Origin: Flavipsychrobacter sp.
Lineage (GTDB): Bacteria; Bacteroidota; Bacteroidia; Chitinophagales; Chitinophagaceae
NCBI GenBank assembly: GCA_021155965.1
Contig: JAJNBJ010000002.1
Location: 124,001 to 188,000, forward strand
DNA: 64,000 bases
Direction: 5' to 3'
Below the pieces are notes generated by a model. That model was not told the origin of the DNA and made no database searches. It saw nothing but the letters and a program-made list of their open reading frames with translations. Below are positions 16,465 to 25,050 of this stretch, one piece after another. The position numbers and the translations under genes were made by a program. Each line of letters opens with the position of its first letter. The stretch's first letter is position 1.

Positions 16465-17595
16465 TTATTTTAAGAGTGTATCAATAACGGCGAATATCTG
16501 CGCCATATCATCGTTGCTTAGATTAGAACCAGATGGCAGGCACAACCCATCCCGGAACAATTGCTCTGCAGTGCCATCACCATAGAACGGATACTCTTCA
16601 AATACCGGCTGCATATGCATTGGCTTCCACAACGGGCGAGATTCTATGTTCTCTTTCTCCAAAGCCAGCCTCAGGTCTTCCCTTGTAAAGCCGGCTTCAT
16701 TTTCATCTACCAATATCGTCGTCAGCCATCTATTGCTGAAATATCCTGATGGCTCATCTACAAATTCTATTCCCTTCTTCCCTGCCAAGTGATTATGGTA
16801 TTGCTCATAAATGCTCCGCCTCTGCTCAATACGCTTCGCCAATATCAGCATTTGCCCCCTGCCTACGCCTGCGCACAAATTACTCATGCGGTAATTATAG
16901 CCGATCCTGGAATGCTGGTAATGCGGTGCTTCATCCCGTGCCTGTGTTGCCAGGAAGCGCGCATCTTTCACTAACGCTGAACTATGGGAAACCAATGCAC
17001 CGCCACCCGAAGTAGTTATTATCTTATTACCATTGAACGACAACACCCCTATATCGCCAAACGAGCCACACTTTTGCCCGTTTATGGATGACCCTAATGC
17101 TTCTGCAGCATCTTCTATTACAGGTATTTGATAGTGGCGTGCTACAGCCGTTATCTCTTCCATTTTAGCAGGCATGCCGTACAGGTGCACCGGTATTATT
17201 GCTTTGGGCTTTTTGCCTTTTGCTATCCTGTCTTTTATAGCTGCTTCCAGTAAAGTTGGAGAAATGTTCCACGTATCTTTTTCGCTGTCCACAAATACCG
17301 GTGTGGCACCCACATAAGTTATTGGGTTGGCAGTTGCAGAGAAGGTCATGCTCTGGCATATTACCTCATCGCCTGCCTTAACGCCAAGCAATACCAATGC
17401 CAGGTGCAAACCCGCCGTACCCGAGCTCAATGCCGCCACATGGCAATCATGGTTAAGGAAAAGTTCAAGGTCCTGTTCAAAACCGTTCACATTTGGCCCC
17501 AGTGGTGCTATCCAGTTCGTCTCGAATGCTTCTTTTACAAATTGCTCTTCATTGCCACCCATATGCGGCGACGATAACCATATCTTAGGCTTCAT
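16465..17595 (-). CDS. DegT/DnrJ/EryC1 sugar aminotransferase (PglE-like)
   Basis: This 376-residue PLP enzyme would transaminate a nucleotide 4-keto-6-deoxy sugar. The N-terminus (IWLSSPHMGGNEEQFVKEAF) is typical of the PglE/LegC/PseC group. PLP-binding motifs include AALSSGTAGLHLAL, EDAAEALGS, and the Schiff-base Lys in FNGNKIITTSGGGALV. It starts 11 bases inside the end of the PglD-like gene, so the two are coupled. With PglD and PglC neighbours a di-N-acetylbacillosamine-type pathway is likely; the 4,6-dehydratase is not in this window. Confidence 0.93.
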   Translation of the reverse strand: MKPKIWLSSPHMGGNEEQFVKEAFETNWIAPLGPNVNGFEQDLELFLNHDCHVAALSSGTAGLHLALVLLGVKAGDEVICQSMTFSATANPITYVGATPVFVDSEKDTWNISPTLLEAAIKDRIAKGKKPKAIIPVHLYGMPAKMEEITAVARHYQIPVIEDAAEALGSSINGQKCGSFGDIGVLSFNGNKIITTSGGGALVSHSSALVKDARFLATQARDEAPHYQHSRIGYNYRMSNLCAGVGRGQMLILAKRIEQRRSIYEQYHNHLAGKKGIEFVDEPSGYFSNRWLTTILVDENEAGFTREDLRLALEKENIESRPLWKPMHMQPVFEEYPFYGDGTAEQLFRDGLCLPSGSNLSNDDMAQIFAVIDTLLK

Positions 17596-18202
17596 GTGCT
17601 TCTTCGTTTACTTTTATTATTCTTGCCGGGTTGCCAACGGCGGTTGAAAAATCCGGGATATCCCTTATCAGCACAGCACCGGCACCTATGGTACACCATT
17701 TACCTATTCTTACCCCCTGTATTGCCGATGCTCCTGAACCTATATGCGTTCCCTCACCCACATGCACATCGCCGCTCAGCGTTGCATTAGGCGATATATG
17801 TGCGTAATCGCCTATCACGCAATCATGATCTATAGAGCAATTGGTGTTAATGATACAGTGCCGCCCGATTTTCACATCAGGGTTCACAGTCACTCCCGCC
17901 ATCACTACAGTACCTTCACCCACATTTGCCCTTTTAGATACATATGCGGTAGCATGTATGGCTGTTCCGAATTGCACCATGCCCCTCATACGTTCAGCTA
18001 CCTTTCTGCGTGTAGCGTTCACGCCTATACTGATGATCACCTTATCCTTAATAAAATCCACCACAGGGAAAGGTTTCTGCACCGGGAACTCCCATATCGG
18101 ATCCCTATCGGCATCATCCCATATCTCTATGTTCTGCTCACCCATACTTTCCAGTATGTCGATGATCACTTTACCATGGCCGCTTGCTCCGTATAGAATC
18201 AT
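17585..18202 (-). CDS. sugar O/N-acetyltransferase of the NeuD/PglD family
   Basis: This 205-residue protein has an N-terminal Rossmann-like sugar-binding part (MILYGASGHGKVIIDILES) and a C-terminal left-handed beta helix with hexapeptide repeats (GEGTVVMAGVTVNPDVKIG, THIGSGASAIQGVRIG). His in NCSIDHDCVIGDY fits the PglD catalytic base. It would acetylate the amino sugar made by the adjacent aminotransferase, using acetyl-CoA in the cytoplasm. A TA module lies 11 bases upstream. Confidence 0.92.
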   Translation of the reverse strand: MILYGASGHGKVIIDILESMGEQNIEIWDDADRDPIWEFPVQKPFPVVDFIKDKVIISIGVNATRRKVAERMRGMVQFGTAIHATAYVSKRANVGEGTVVMAGVTVNPDVKIGRHCIINTNCSIDHDCVIGDYAHISPNATLSGDVHVGEGTHIGSGASAIQGVRIGKWCTIGAGAVLIRDIPDFSTAVGNPARIIKVNEEAHEA

Positions 18203-18213
18203 AAATACTTTAC

Positions 18214-18531
18214 TTAATACCTCAATCTTTTAGGATCTTGTCTGGTATCCGAAAATAATAGCAGTTCAACTTCCTTTTTATTTGGTTTAAACCTGTAATA
18301 CAAAGTCGTTTGCTTGCTTATTACGACTATGTGCTTGTGCTTGCCCTTTTCCGACAGTCTGAACATTGTGGGAGAATGTGATATGAGCTCCAATATACCT
18401 ACAGTTCTCCTGACAAATTTCTGAATTTCAACTTCTGAAAATTTTTCTCCAATGTAATCTAATATCGCATTATATGATTTCAATGCTTTGGGAGACCAAA
18501 TAAGTGTATTTGCATTTTTCTTTAGAGCCAC
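18214..18531 (-). CDS. ParE/RelE-family toxin
   Basis: This 105-residue RelE/ParE-fold toxin has a helical N-terminus (WSPKALKSYNAILDYIGEKF), the beta sheet core (TLYYRFKPNKKEVELLLFSDTRQDPKRLRY) and the common Bacteroidota ending DTRQDPKRL. It overlaps its antitoxin by 10 bases. The target, gyrase or ribosome-bound mRNA, cannot be decided from sequence. It lies inside the glycan cluster and in the same orientation. Confidence 0.9.
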   Translation of the reverse strand: MALKKNANTLIWSPKALKSYNAILDYIGEKFSEVEIQKFVRRTVGILELISHSPTMFRLSEKGKHKHIVVISKQTTLYYRFKPNKKEVELLLFSDTRQDPKRLRY

Positions 18532-18755
18532 TTGCGGAGTTTTTTCATTACCTGCGCATGAGGTATTCCCTTCCCAGCGTCTAATTCCGCTTCTGCCTCC
18601 TTAATTGCTGCCACCTGCTCTTCACTGAGTTCATCCCACCAATCTTTTTTTTCGCTTGCAAATGTCTTTACAACACCTAGAACTGCTTTTTTCTGTGTCG
18701 GATTCAGTTGGTGAACATACTTCGCGATTTCTCTTTCTAATGCCTGTGCAGTCAT
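18522..18755 (-). CDS. antitoxin of the ParE-type module
   Basis: This 77-residue helical protein precedes and overlaps the ParE-like toxin. It contains WWDELSEEQVAAIKEAEAEL and ends AQVMKKLRKWL, a pattern common in Bacteroidota antitoxins of this type. On the minus strand a TAGATTTG box (18770-18777) directly after the sugar transferase gene could be its own promoter. Confidence 0.88.
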   Translation of the reverse strand: MTAQALEREIAKYVHQLNPTQKKAVLGVVKTFASEKKDWWDELSEEQVAAIKEAEAELDAGKGIPHAQVMKKLRKWL

Positions 18756-18777
18756 AACCTGTATTTATACAAATCTA

Positions 18778-19395
18778 CTAATTCCCCCTGAATTTTTCCA
18801 TCGTTGCACTGGTCTCAGAGCTTATCCCTTCTGACTTCGCAACATTACGGAATGTCATTAATAATATCCTGAGGTCTAATGCAAAACTAACATTATTTAC
18901 ATACCACACATCGTACTCAAATTTCTGCTGCCAGCTTATGGCATTGCGGCCGTTCACCTGTGCCCAGCCGGTAATGCCGGGGCGTACATCGTGCCGGTGT
19001 TTTTGCGTTTCGCTATATAGTGGTAAATATTCCACCAGCAGCGGCCTTGGGCCTATAATGCTCATATCGCCCTTCAGCACATTCAGCAACTGCGGCACTT
19101 CGTCCAGCGATGTCCTGCGCACCCATTTTCCGATAGGGGTCAGCCGCACAGCATCGGGCAGTAACTCACCATTCTTATCCTTACGGTCGTTCATGGTCTT
19201 ATACTTGATGACCCTGAATATCTTGCCCCCTTTCCCCGGCCTGGGTTGCAGGAAAAATGGTTTGCCGCCATTGGCAACAGCTAATAAAATTGTAACAACT
19301 ATAAATAATGGAGATAAAAGCAGGAACATGACCAAAGCCACAAAAAAGTCGATCAGCGGCTTAATAAATTTTACATATATGGAAGCGGAGGCCAA
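18778..19395 (-). CDS. PglC-like phosphoglycosyl transferase
   Basis: This 205-residue monotopic membrane enzyme starts glycan assembly by moving a sugar phosphate from a UDP-sugar to undecaprenyl phosphate. It has an N-terminal re-entrant/membrane helix (residues ~10-40), the FRVIKYKTM motif, the catalytic Asp-Glu in TSLDEVPQLLNVLKGDMSI, and the RPLLVEYLPLY and PGITGWAQVNGRN signatures. Small size without the extra N-terminal region places it with PglC rather than WcaJ. It is first in the cluster 19395-15217. Confidence 0.95.
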   Translation of the reverse strand: MASASIYVKFIKPLIDFFVALVMFLLLSPLFIVVTILLAVANGGKPFFLQPRPGKGGKIFRVIKYKTMNDRKDKNGELLPDAVRLTPIGKWVRRTSLDEVPQLLNVLKGDMSIIGPRPLLVEYLPLYSETQKHRHDVRPGITGWAQVNGRNAISWQQKFEYDVWYVNNVSFALDLRILLMTFRNVAKSEGISSETSATMEKFRGN

Positions 19396-19481
19396 TATTG
19401 CTGTTCTAAAGAAATGCTAAGATAGCTTATACGCACTTACATTAAAAAGCGTTGGCATGAAAATGCTTAATTTTGCACGGT

Positions 19482-19844
19482 ATGAAGAACAAAACCCTTG
19501 TATTAGGCGCATCTGATAATCCCGGCAGGTATAGCAATATGGCTATTCTTAAATTATTGAATAAGAAGCAGGAAGTAGTAGCCGTAGGAAAGCGGCCGGG
19601 CAAAGTAAATAACATAGAGATACATACACAACCCGTAAAAACTGATGATATAGACACCGTTACCCTATACCTTAACCCTGACAACCAGAAACCTTATTAC
19701 GATTATATTATTTCCCTGAAGCCCCGCCGTATCATCTTCAATCCCGGTACGGAAAATGAAGAACTGGAACGCATGGCCGCAAAAGAAGGTATAGACATAC
19801 TGGAAGCCTGCACACTGGTGATGCTGGGCACAGGCCAGTATTAG
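19482..19844 (+). CDS. CoA-binding domain protein (YccU-like)
   Basis: This 120-residue protein is one CoA_binding Rossmann domain: KTLVLGASDNPGRYSNMAI, VVAVGKRPG and RRIIFNPGTENEELE. Known members bind CoA; the role in the cell is unclear. I chose ATG 19482 over TTG 19473. A TAATTTTG box (19468-19475) ends 6 bases before the ATG, so the transcript may be leaderless. Confidence 0.9.
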   Translation: MKNKTLVLGASDNPGRYSNMAILKLLNKKQEVVAVGKRPGKVNNIEIHTQPVKTDDIDTVTLYLNPDNQKPYYDYIISLKPRRIIFNPGTENEELERMAAKEGIDILEACTLVMLGTGQY

Positions 19845-19888
19845 CAGGTTTACCTCAAAATTGCTACTTTTAAGGCAATAATTACCGC

Positions 19889-20332
19889 ATGCGCCTGTTT
19901 TCGAAGATCTTTTTTGCACTCTTACTGTTTGCTTCAGCCACCTATGCACAGGATGATGCCGTTGGCACAGTATCCGGCAAACTGATGGGCAACCTGCAAC
20001 CCGTGGCAGGCGCAGAGGTGGTTATACTGCAAAAAGATAAGCTGTTTGACCAGACAACCACCGATGAGAACGGCAATTACCGCTTCCCCTACCTGCGCCC
20101 CGGCTATTATGATGTACGCGCCACAATGCCGGGCTACCGCACCAGCATCATTATAAAAATACCCGTAGCTGAGAACAAGACCACCAAGAACGACTTCTAC
20201 CTCCCCAAGTACAACAACGGCAACATGCCCAGCTACCCACTTGTGGAAGGTTACGAAGACAATTGCCGCAACTATATGCGCAACAAAACCTACCGCACAA
20301 AAAAACAGCGCCGCTTAGCCAAGTATGAGTAG
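19889..20332 (+). CDS. secreted carboxypeptidase-regulatory-like domain protein
   Basis: This 147-residue protein has a signal peptide (residues 1-20, cleavage after ATYA). An Ig-like CarboxypepD_reg domain follows (GKLMGNLQPVAGAEVVILQ, then TTTDENGNYRFPYLRPGYYD). The basic Tyr-rich tail ends KKQRRLAKYE. Such domains often sit at the N-terminus of TonB receptors; here it stands alone. It is the first of three neighbouring small genes with this fold. Function unknown. Confidence 0.8.
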   Translation: MRLFSKIFFALLLFASATYAQDDAVGTVSGKLMGNLQPVAGAEVVILQKDKLFDQTTTDENGNYRFPYLRPGYYDVRATMPGYRTSIIIKIPVAENKTTKNDFYLPKYNNGNMPSYPLVEGYEDNCRNYMRNKTYRTKKQRRLAKYE

Positions 20333-20367
20333 TGTTTTTACGTCTATATAGATAGGGGATAACATAA

Positions 20368-20796
20368 ATGCGAATATTATTACTCATACTAACTATATTT
20401 TACCTGAGCACAAGTTTATGCGCACAGGGAATTAAAGGGTTGGTTGTTGACGAAAAAAAGGAGCCGTTAATAAACTCCGTTGTCCAGATTTATCAAAATG
20501 GCGTGCAAAAAGGTGGTGTCGTTACCGACTTCAACGGCCTATATACTATTAGCCCTCTTGACACCGGAAAATATTTTCTTTTATTTTCATATCCCGGATA
20601 TGACTCAGTCCTATTAATAAATGCTTCAGTAACAAATAAAGGAATTACAACAGTGGACTGTCAACTTAAACGCTCTGCAAATATTAAGATAATAAGTTGC
20701 CCCATTATTAAAACCTACAAAGTGCCACTGATTGATATGGACAACCCCTCAAAACGCACTTACGACCGCGAAGAAATAAGACGTATGCCTTACTAA
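20368..20796 (+). CDS. carboxypeptidase-regulatory-like protein with receptor-like tail
   Basis: This 142-residue protein has a signal peptide (cleavage after LCAQ) and a CarboxypepD_reg domain (IKGLVVDEKKEPLINSVVQI, then GGVVTDFNGLYTISPLDTG). The tail ends YDREEIRRMPY then stop. The EEIRRMP ending looks like the start of a TonB receptor plug, so the gene may be a truncated receptor N-terminus or a signalling adaptor. It is paralogous to the next gene and AT-richer than flanking genes. Confidence 0.75.
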   Translation: MRILLLILTIFYLSTSLCAQGIKGLVVDEKKEPLINSVVQIYQNGVQKGGVVTDFNGLYTISPLDTGKYFLLFSYPGYDSVLLINASVTNKGITTVDCQLKRSANIKIISCPIIKTYKVPLIDMDNPSKRTYDREEIRRMPY

Positions 20797-20797
20797 T

Positions 20798-21133
20798 ATG
20801 AAAGAGCTAATAGTCATAGCAATTTTCAGTTTACTCAATTTTACCGGATATGGCCAGGGTATAAAGGGACAGGTTGTAAACAAGAAAAAAGATCCGCTAA
20901 TCAATGCAGATGTTATTGTATACCAAAATGGAGTTCTAAAAGGAAAAACGATTACAGATTACGATGGCAAGTACACGATTAAACCACTAGATACCGGATG
21001 TTACAATATTCTTGTTTCATATATTGGATGTGACACGGGTAAAACAACTGGTATTTTGGTAGTCCCAAATCAAATGACCATATGGAATTTTCAACTCAAG
21101 GGGATCAACTGTCAAGCAGAAATAAGAGACTGA
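20798..21133 (+). CDS. carboxypeptidase-regulatory-like protein, paralogue
   Basis: This 111-residue protein is a close paralogue of the preceding gene: signal peptide (cleavage near GYGQ), IKGQVVNKKKDPLINADVIV and TITDYDGKYTIKPLDTG. It stops soon after the domain (GINCQAEIRD) and lacks the EEIRRMP tail. It starts 1 base after the previous stop, so the two share a transcript. It is probably a tandem duplication with 3' loss. Confidence 0.72.
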   Translation: MKELIVIAIFSLLNFTGYGQGIKGQVVNKKKDPLINADVIVYQNGVLKGKTITDYDGKYTIKPLDTGCYNILVSYIGCDTGKTTGILVVPNQMTIWNFQLKGINCQAEIRD

Positions 21134-21149
21134 TTTTTCAAATGACATA

Positions 21150-22226
21150 TCACCCCAACCACAGCGCCCCTCCCACACTATCCCTGCTCGCGCCTGTCAC
21201 GCTGCTTAATACATTCACTTCCTCACGCCACCTAAGTGTACCTATCAGCGCCATCACCAACGCTTCTTTATACTTTACCACATTAGCATCCGGTACCACC
21301 ACCGTTACATTATAGGGTGCTAAAGCCTTCTCTATCTCCATCATTAAAAAAGTATTGAAAGCCCCGCCGCCCGTTGCCAGCAGTTTTGCCTGCTCTTTAC
21401 CATGCGGGTATTGCTGCACAGCATTCGCCACCTGGTCGGCAATATGGTGTACTACCGTATGCAGCATATCATAAACACTATGCTCTGCCTCCAGCAGCTT
21501 CGGGAAAACAAGGTCCCTCGCCGTCTCATTGCTCAACGACTTCGGCGGTTGTTGTTTATAATAACCTGCACTGTTCAATCTATCCAGCACATCCGGTAGT
21601 AATATACCTTGCGCAGCCATTGCCCCACCCTCGTCCATTGTTTTGCCTTCACGCTCTGCCAACCCATTCAATATTTGGTTCGCCGGACAAACATCAAATG
21701 CCACTGCGCTTGCCTGCACTGTAATATTCGCTATCCCGCCGATATTCAGCAAATAATCAAACTCCCCGAACAACAACCTATCCCCTATTGGCACAATAGG
21801 GGCACCCTGCCCACCCAGCGCCACATCCATCGCCCGCAGGTCACTGATAACAGGCAACCCCGTCACAGCAGCTATTGCTGCCCCATCGCCTATCTGCCCC
21901 GTGGTTGCATGCTGCGGCTCATGAAAAACCGTATGCCCGTGCGACGCTATAAAATGTACATTATGCCCGAGGTTGTATTTCTCTATAAATTCATTCACCC
22001 GCTCACCCAAATACCTGCCATACCGTGTATGCAGCTTCAAAAAATCGCTCACATGCACATCAGCCGCACGCCGCAGGTCTTCTGCCCATTTATCACTGTA
22101 AGGCATACATTCCGCATGCAATATCTCATAGCTCCACTTGCCCCGCACCTCCTCAAGTTGCACATGCGCCACATCCAGCCCATCCAGCGAGCTGCCAGAC
22201 ATTAACCCTATAACCTTATAAACCAT
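21150..22226 (-). CDS. anmK: anhydro-N-acetylmuramic acid kinase
   Basis: AnmK phosphorylates and opens 1,6-anhydro-MurNAc during peptidoglycan recycling, giving MurNAc-6-phosphate. The 358-residue protein shows the ATP site GLMSGSSLDGLDVAHV at the N-terminus, ASHGHTVFHEP with catalytic-site residues, GDGAAIAAVTGLPVISDLRAMD and NIGGIANIT. I chose ATG 22226 (MVYKVIGLMSG). It is the distal member of a minus-strand run with surE and sppA. Confidence 0.95.
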   Translation of the reverse strand: MVYKVIGLMSGSSLDGLDVAHVQLEEVRGKWSYEILHAECMPYSDKWAEDLRRAADVHVSDFLKLHTRYGRYLGERVNEFIEKYNLGHNVHFIASHGHTVFHEPQHATTGQIGDGAAIAAVTGLPVISDLRAMDVALGGQGAPIVPIGDRLLFGEFDYLLNIGGIANITVQASAVAFDVCPANQILNGLAEREGKTMDEGGAMAAQGILLPDVLDRLNSAGYYKQQPPKSLSNETARDLVFPKLLEAEHSVYDMLHTVVHHIADQVANAVQQYPHGKEQAKLLATGGGAFNTFLMMEIEKALAPYNVTVVVPDANVVKYKEALVMALIGTLRWREEVNVLSSVTGASRDSVGGALWLG

Positions 22227-22314
22227 TGTGTAAAAATAATTCGGCAATTTGATAATTCGACAATTTGACAATTCGGCAATCATTTTCAAATTTTCAAATC
22301 AGCACATTTTCAAA
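22227..22314. repeat. AT-rich simple direct repeats between surE and anmK
   Basis: The gap contains repeated ACAATTTGACAATTCG-like units and two TTTTCAAAT units. This low-complexity pattern is common between Bacteroidota genes. No gene or clear hairpin is seen. Confidence 0.6.
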
Positions 22315-23091
22315 TTAGACGAAGTCTTTCCATTCCTTCTCCATCCACTCCTTCATCCGCATATTCGTAAAATCAATTGTGATCGGTACAATAGATGCAT
22401 ACCCCGCTTTCAACGCCTCCACATCGCTGCCCGGGTTCTTATCCATGTTCATGAACTTACCCGTCATCCAGTAGTAATCCTTACCTCTCGGGTCCACGCG
22501 GTGGTCAAACTCTTCCGCCCACTTTGCGTATGCCTGCCTGCATATCTTCATACCTTTGAAGTCTGCAGGCCGCACAATAGGCACATTCACATTCAGCAGC
22601 ATATGGTCGGGCATCGGCCCGGCAAGCATTCGTTTGGTCAACTCATACGCCACATTTGCCGACACTTCAAAATCAGCTTCAAACTTAAAATCCAGTAGTG
22701 ATATTCCTATAGATGGTATCCCCTCTATGGCAGCTTCCATAGCTGCGCTCATAGTACCAGAGTAAATAACATTGATAGAATGGTTCGCCCCATGGTTAAT
22801 ACCACTCAGGCAAATATCGGGTTTCCGGTGCAGCACCTTATCACGCGCCAGCTTCACACAATCGGCAGGAGTGCCACTGCACTGCCACGAATCTATTCCA
22901 TCAAACACATCCACTTTATCCAGCCTCAGCGGGTCTCCAATTGTTATCGCATGCCCCATCCCACTCTGCGGACTATCCGGCGCCACCACAACCACCTGCC
23001 CCAACTCCCTCACAGCCTCCACCAATGCCCGTATACCCGGCGCATTGATACTGTCATCATTAGTAATAAGAATTACGGGCCTGTCTTTCAT
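22315..23091 (-). CDS. surE: 5'/3'-nucleotidase SurE
   Basis: SurE is a metal-dependent survival-protein nucleotidase acting on nucleoside monophosphates. The 258-residue protein begins with the metal-binding ILITNDDSINAPG motif (Asp-Asp), then VVAPDSPQSGMGHAIT, GTPADCVKLA and SGINHGANHSINVIYSGTMSAA, all family signatures. I chose ATG 23091 (MKDRPVILITNDD), removing 25 residues encoded by the upstream repeat region. Confidence 0.96.
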   Translation of the reverse strand: MKDRPVILITNDDSINAPGIRALVEAVRELGQVVVVAPDSPQSGMGHAITIGDPLRLDKVDVFDGIDSWQCSGTPADCVKLARDKVLHRKPDICLSGINHGANHSINVIYSGTMSAAMEAAIEGIPSIGISLLDFKFEADFEVSANVAYELTKRMLAGPMPDHMLLNVNVPIVRPADFKGMKICRQAYAKWAEEFDHRVDPRGKDYYWMTGKFMNMDKNPGSDVEALKAGYASIVPITIDFTNMRMKEWMEKEWKDFV

Positions 23092-23120
23092 ATCTCTTCT
23101 AAATTTTACTCTCCATGAAG

Positions 23121-23142
23121 AAGCCCCTTTAGGGGTTTGGGG
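23121..23142 (-). repeat. 3'-end palindromic repeat, copy 3
   Basis: Minus-strand core CCCCAAACCCCTAAAGGGG begins 2 bases after the sppA stop. It is followed by CTTCTTCATGGAGAGTAAAA, a diverged form of the flank seen at 6214 and 59295. It separates sppA from surE. Confidence 0.85.
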
Positions 23143-23144
23143 CC

Positions 23145-24923
23145 TTACTCCACCACCGGCACCCATGGCATTGCCATCATCGCCTTACCATTCATCTTCC
23201 GCAGGTCCTGTATCCTTTCTATCCATTCATATTCCGGCCCCACCTCCTCTTTAATAGCTGTTTTGATGGCAGCCTTCATCTCCGTGTTGTTATCAAACTT
23301 CTTCAGCAGCTTTTCCAGTTTGTCTGCCGGTGCAGGATAGGTGACAACTTTATAATCCTTCACCTTTGCCATGCTTACCGCGCTGGCTATCGCCCTGTCC
23401 AGCCCGCCCAGTCCATCAACAAGGCCTATCTCATATGCATCGCTGCCTGTCCACACACGCCCCTGCGATATAGTATCCACATCAGCCACGTCCAGCTTCC
23501 TGCCCGATGCCACATGCCTTTTGAATATTGCGTATATAGTGTCCACCGATGCCTGTATCATCTTACCTTCTTCGGGTGTTAGCGGCCGTGTAGATGTCGG
23601 CACATCAGCATACGGCGCATTCTTAACACCATCAAAAGTGATGCCCAGCTTATTCTTTGCCAGCTTATCCATGGCGAACATCATCCCGAAAACACCTATG
23701 CTGCCCGTCAATGTATTAGGCAATGCAAAAATGCTGTCGGCCATGGTAGATATATAATACCCGCCCGATGCCGCATAATCGCCCATAGATACAATAAGAT
23801 GCTTCTTCTGTTTCAGCAGCACCAGCTCACGCAATATCACTTCCGATGCCAGCGCACTGCCACCGGGCGAGTTCACCCTCAGCACCACCGCCTTTATCTT
23901 ATCATCCTTTGCCACCTTGCGTATCGCCTCGCAGAATGTTTTTGATGCTATCTGGTTATCGTCCTTTTCTTCGCCATCCACAATATTACCCTCAGCTATC
24001 AGCACGGCTATCTTGTTCTCGCTCAGCTTGCCTTCGTTCTTGTGTGCCCCGGCATAGTCAACAATGGATACATACTTTATATTGTTCTTCTCCGGTGTGC
24101 CCGTTTTTGCGCGTATGCGCTGCTCCACCTGGTCCCAATACAGCAGGCCTGCCACAAACCCATACTTCGCAGCATCTGCCGGAAACTGTATGCTTCCCCT
24201 AACCGCCCATTGGTGTATCGTATCCCTGGGCACACCGGTATACTCTGATGCCGCATCAAGGTACTGGCCCCATATGCCATTCTGGAAAGCAGCCACCTGC
24301 AGTTTGTTAGGCTCGCTCATCTTCTCTGCCCTGAAAGGTTCCGTTGCGCTCTTGAACTTCCCTGCATAAAATATCTCAGGCTCAAGTTCCAGTTTGTCCA
24401 GTGTTCCTTTAAAGAAAGCCAGTGTAGTAGCAAAACCTTTAAGACCAATATCGCCTGCCGGGTTCAGGTAAATGCTGTCTGCAGGGCTTGCAGCAAAATA
24501 AGCTGCCTGGGTTATATCCTCGCCATAAGCATAAATGAATTTCTTCGATATTTTAAAATCTTCCAGTGCAGCCCTCAGTTGTTGCAAGGTTGCCCAGCCA
24601 TTTGGCGTAGGGCCTAATTTTATCAGTATGCCTTTAATGCCGCCATCGGTTTTTGCATATGCCAGCGCCTTGGTAATATCATACAGGCCCGGCACATAGT
24701 CATTGCCGCCACCCAATGCTGCCAGCGAATTTATCTCCCCCTGCTCATGTATACGCTTCGCAAGGTCTATCACCAACACATCGCCCTTTGTTTTAGTCAC
24801 ATCTTTTTCCGACAAGCTGCTGGCTATACCCATGACCACCGCAACACATACCACCACGCTGATGATGCTCACCACTACCATTGCCAATGCCGACGCAAAA
24901 AACATTTTAAAAAACTCTTTCAT
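23145..24923 (-). CDS. sppA: signal peptide peptidase SppA, long (67K) type
   Basis: This 592-residue membrane-anchored serine protease degrades cleaved signal peptides. It has an N-terminal membrane helix (residues ~5-28) and two tandem S49 domains. The first carries the catalytic Lys (near residue 189, AGKFKSATEPF) and the second the catalytic Ser (near 385, MGDYAASGGYYIS); VLRVNSPGGSALASE precedes it. I chose ATG 24923 (MKEFFKMFF). Confidence 0.96.
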   Translation of the reverse strand: MKEFFKMFFASALAMVVVSIISVVVCVAVVMGIASSLSEKDVTKTKGDVLVIDLAKRIHEQGEINSLAALGGGNDYVPGLYDITKALAYAKTDGGIKGILIKLGPTPNGWATLQQLRAALEDFKISKKFIYAYGEDITQAAYFAASPADSIYLNPAGDIGLKGFATTLAFFKGTLDKLELEPEIFYAGKFKSATEPFRAEKMSEPNKLQVAAFQNGIWGQYLDAASEYTGVPRDTIHQWAVRGSIQFPADAAKYGFVAGLLYWDQVEQRIRAKTGTPEKNNIKYVSIVDYAGAHKNEGKLSENKIAVLIAEGNIVDGEEKDDNQIASKTFCEAIRKVAKDDKIKAVVLRVNSPGGSALASEVILRELVLLKQKKHLIVSMGDYAASGGYYISTMADSIFALPNTLTGSIGVFGMMFAMDKLAKNKLGITFDGVKNAPYADVPTSTRPLTPEEGKMIQASVDTIYAIFKRHVASGRKLDVADVDTISQGRVWTGSDAYEIGLVDGLGGLDRAIASAVSMAKVKDYKVVTYPAPADKLEKLLKKFDNNTEMKAAIKTAIKEEVGPEYEWIERIQDLRKMNGKAMMAMPWVPVVE

Positions 24924-25050
24924 ATACTTTGCTTTAATTGAATTACAAATATACACTGGCAAGGCATATCACTTTGGGTGAATTTAGCGTTAAATCAGCG
25001 CCCTGAGGCTACAACTGGTTTAAAACCGGTAAATTCGCAACCATATCCTG

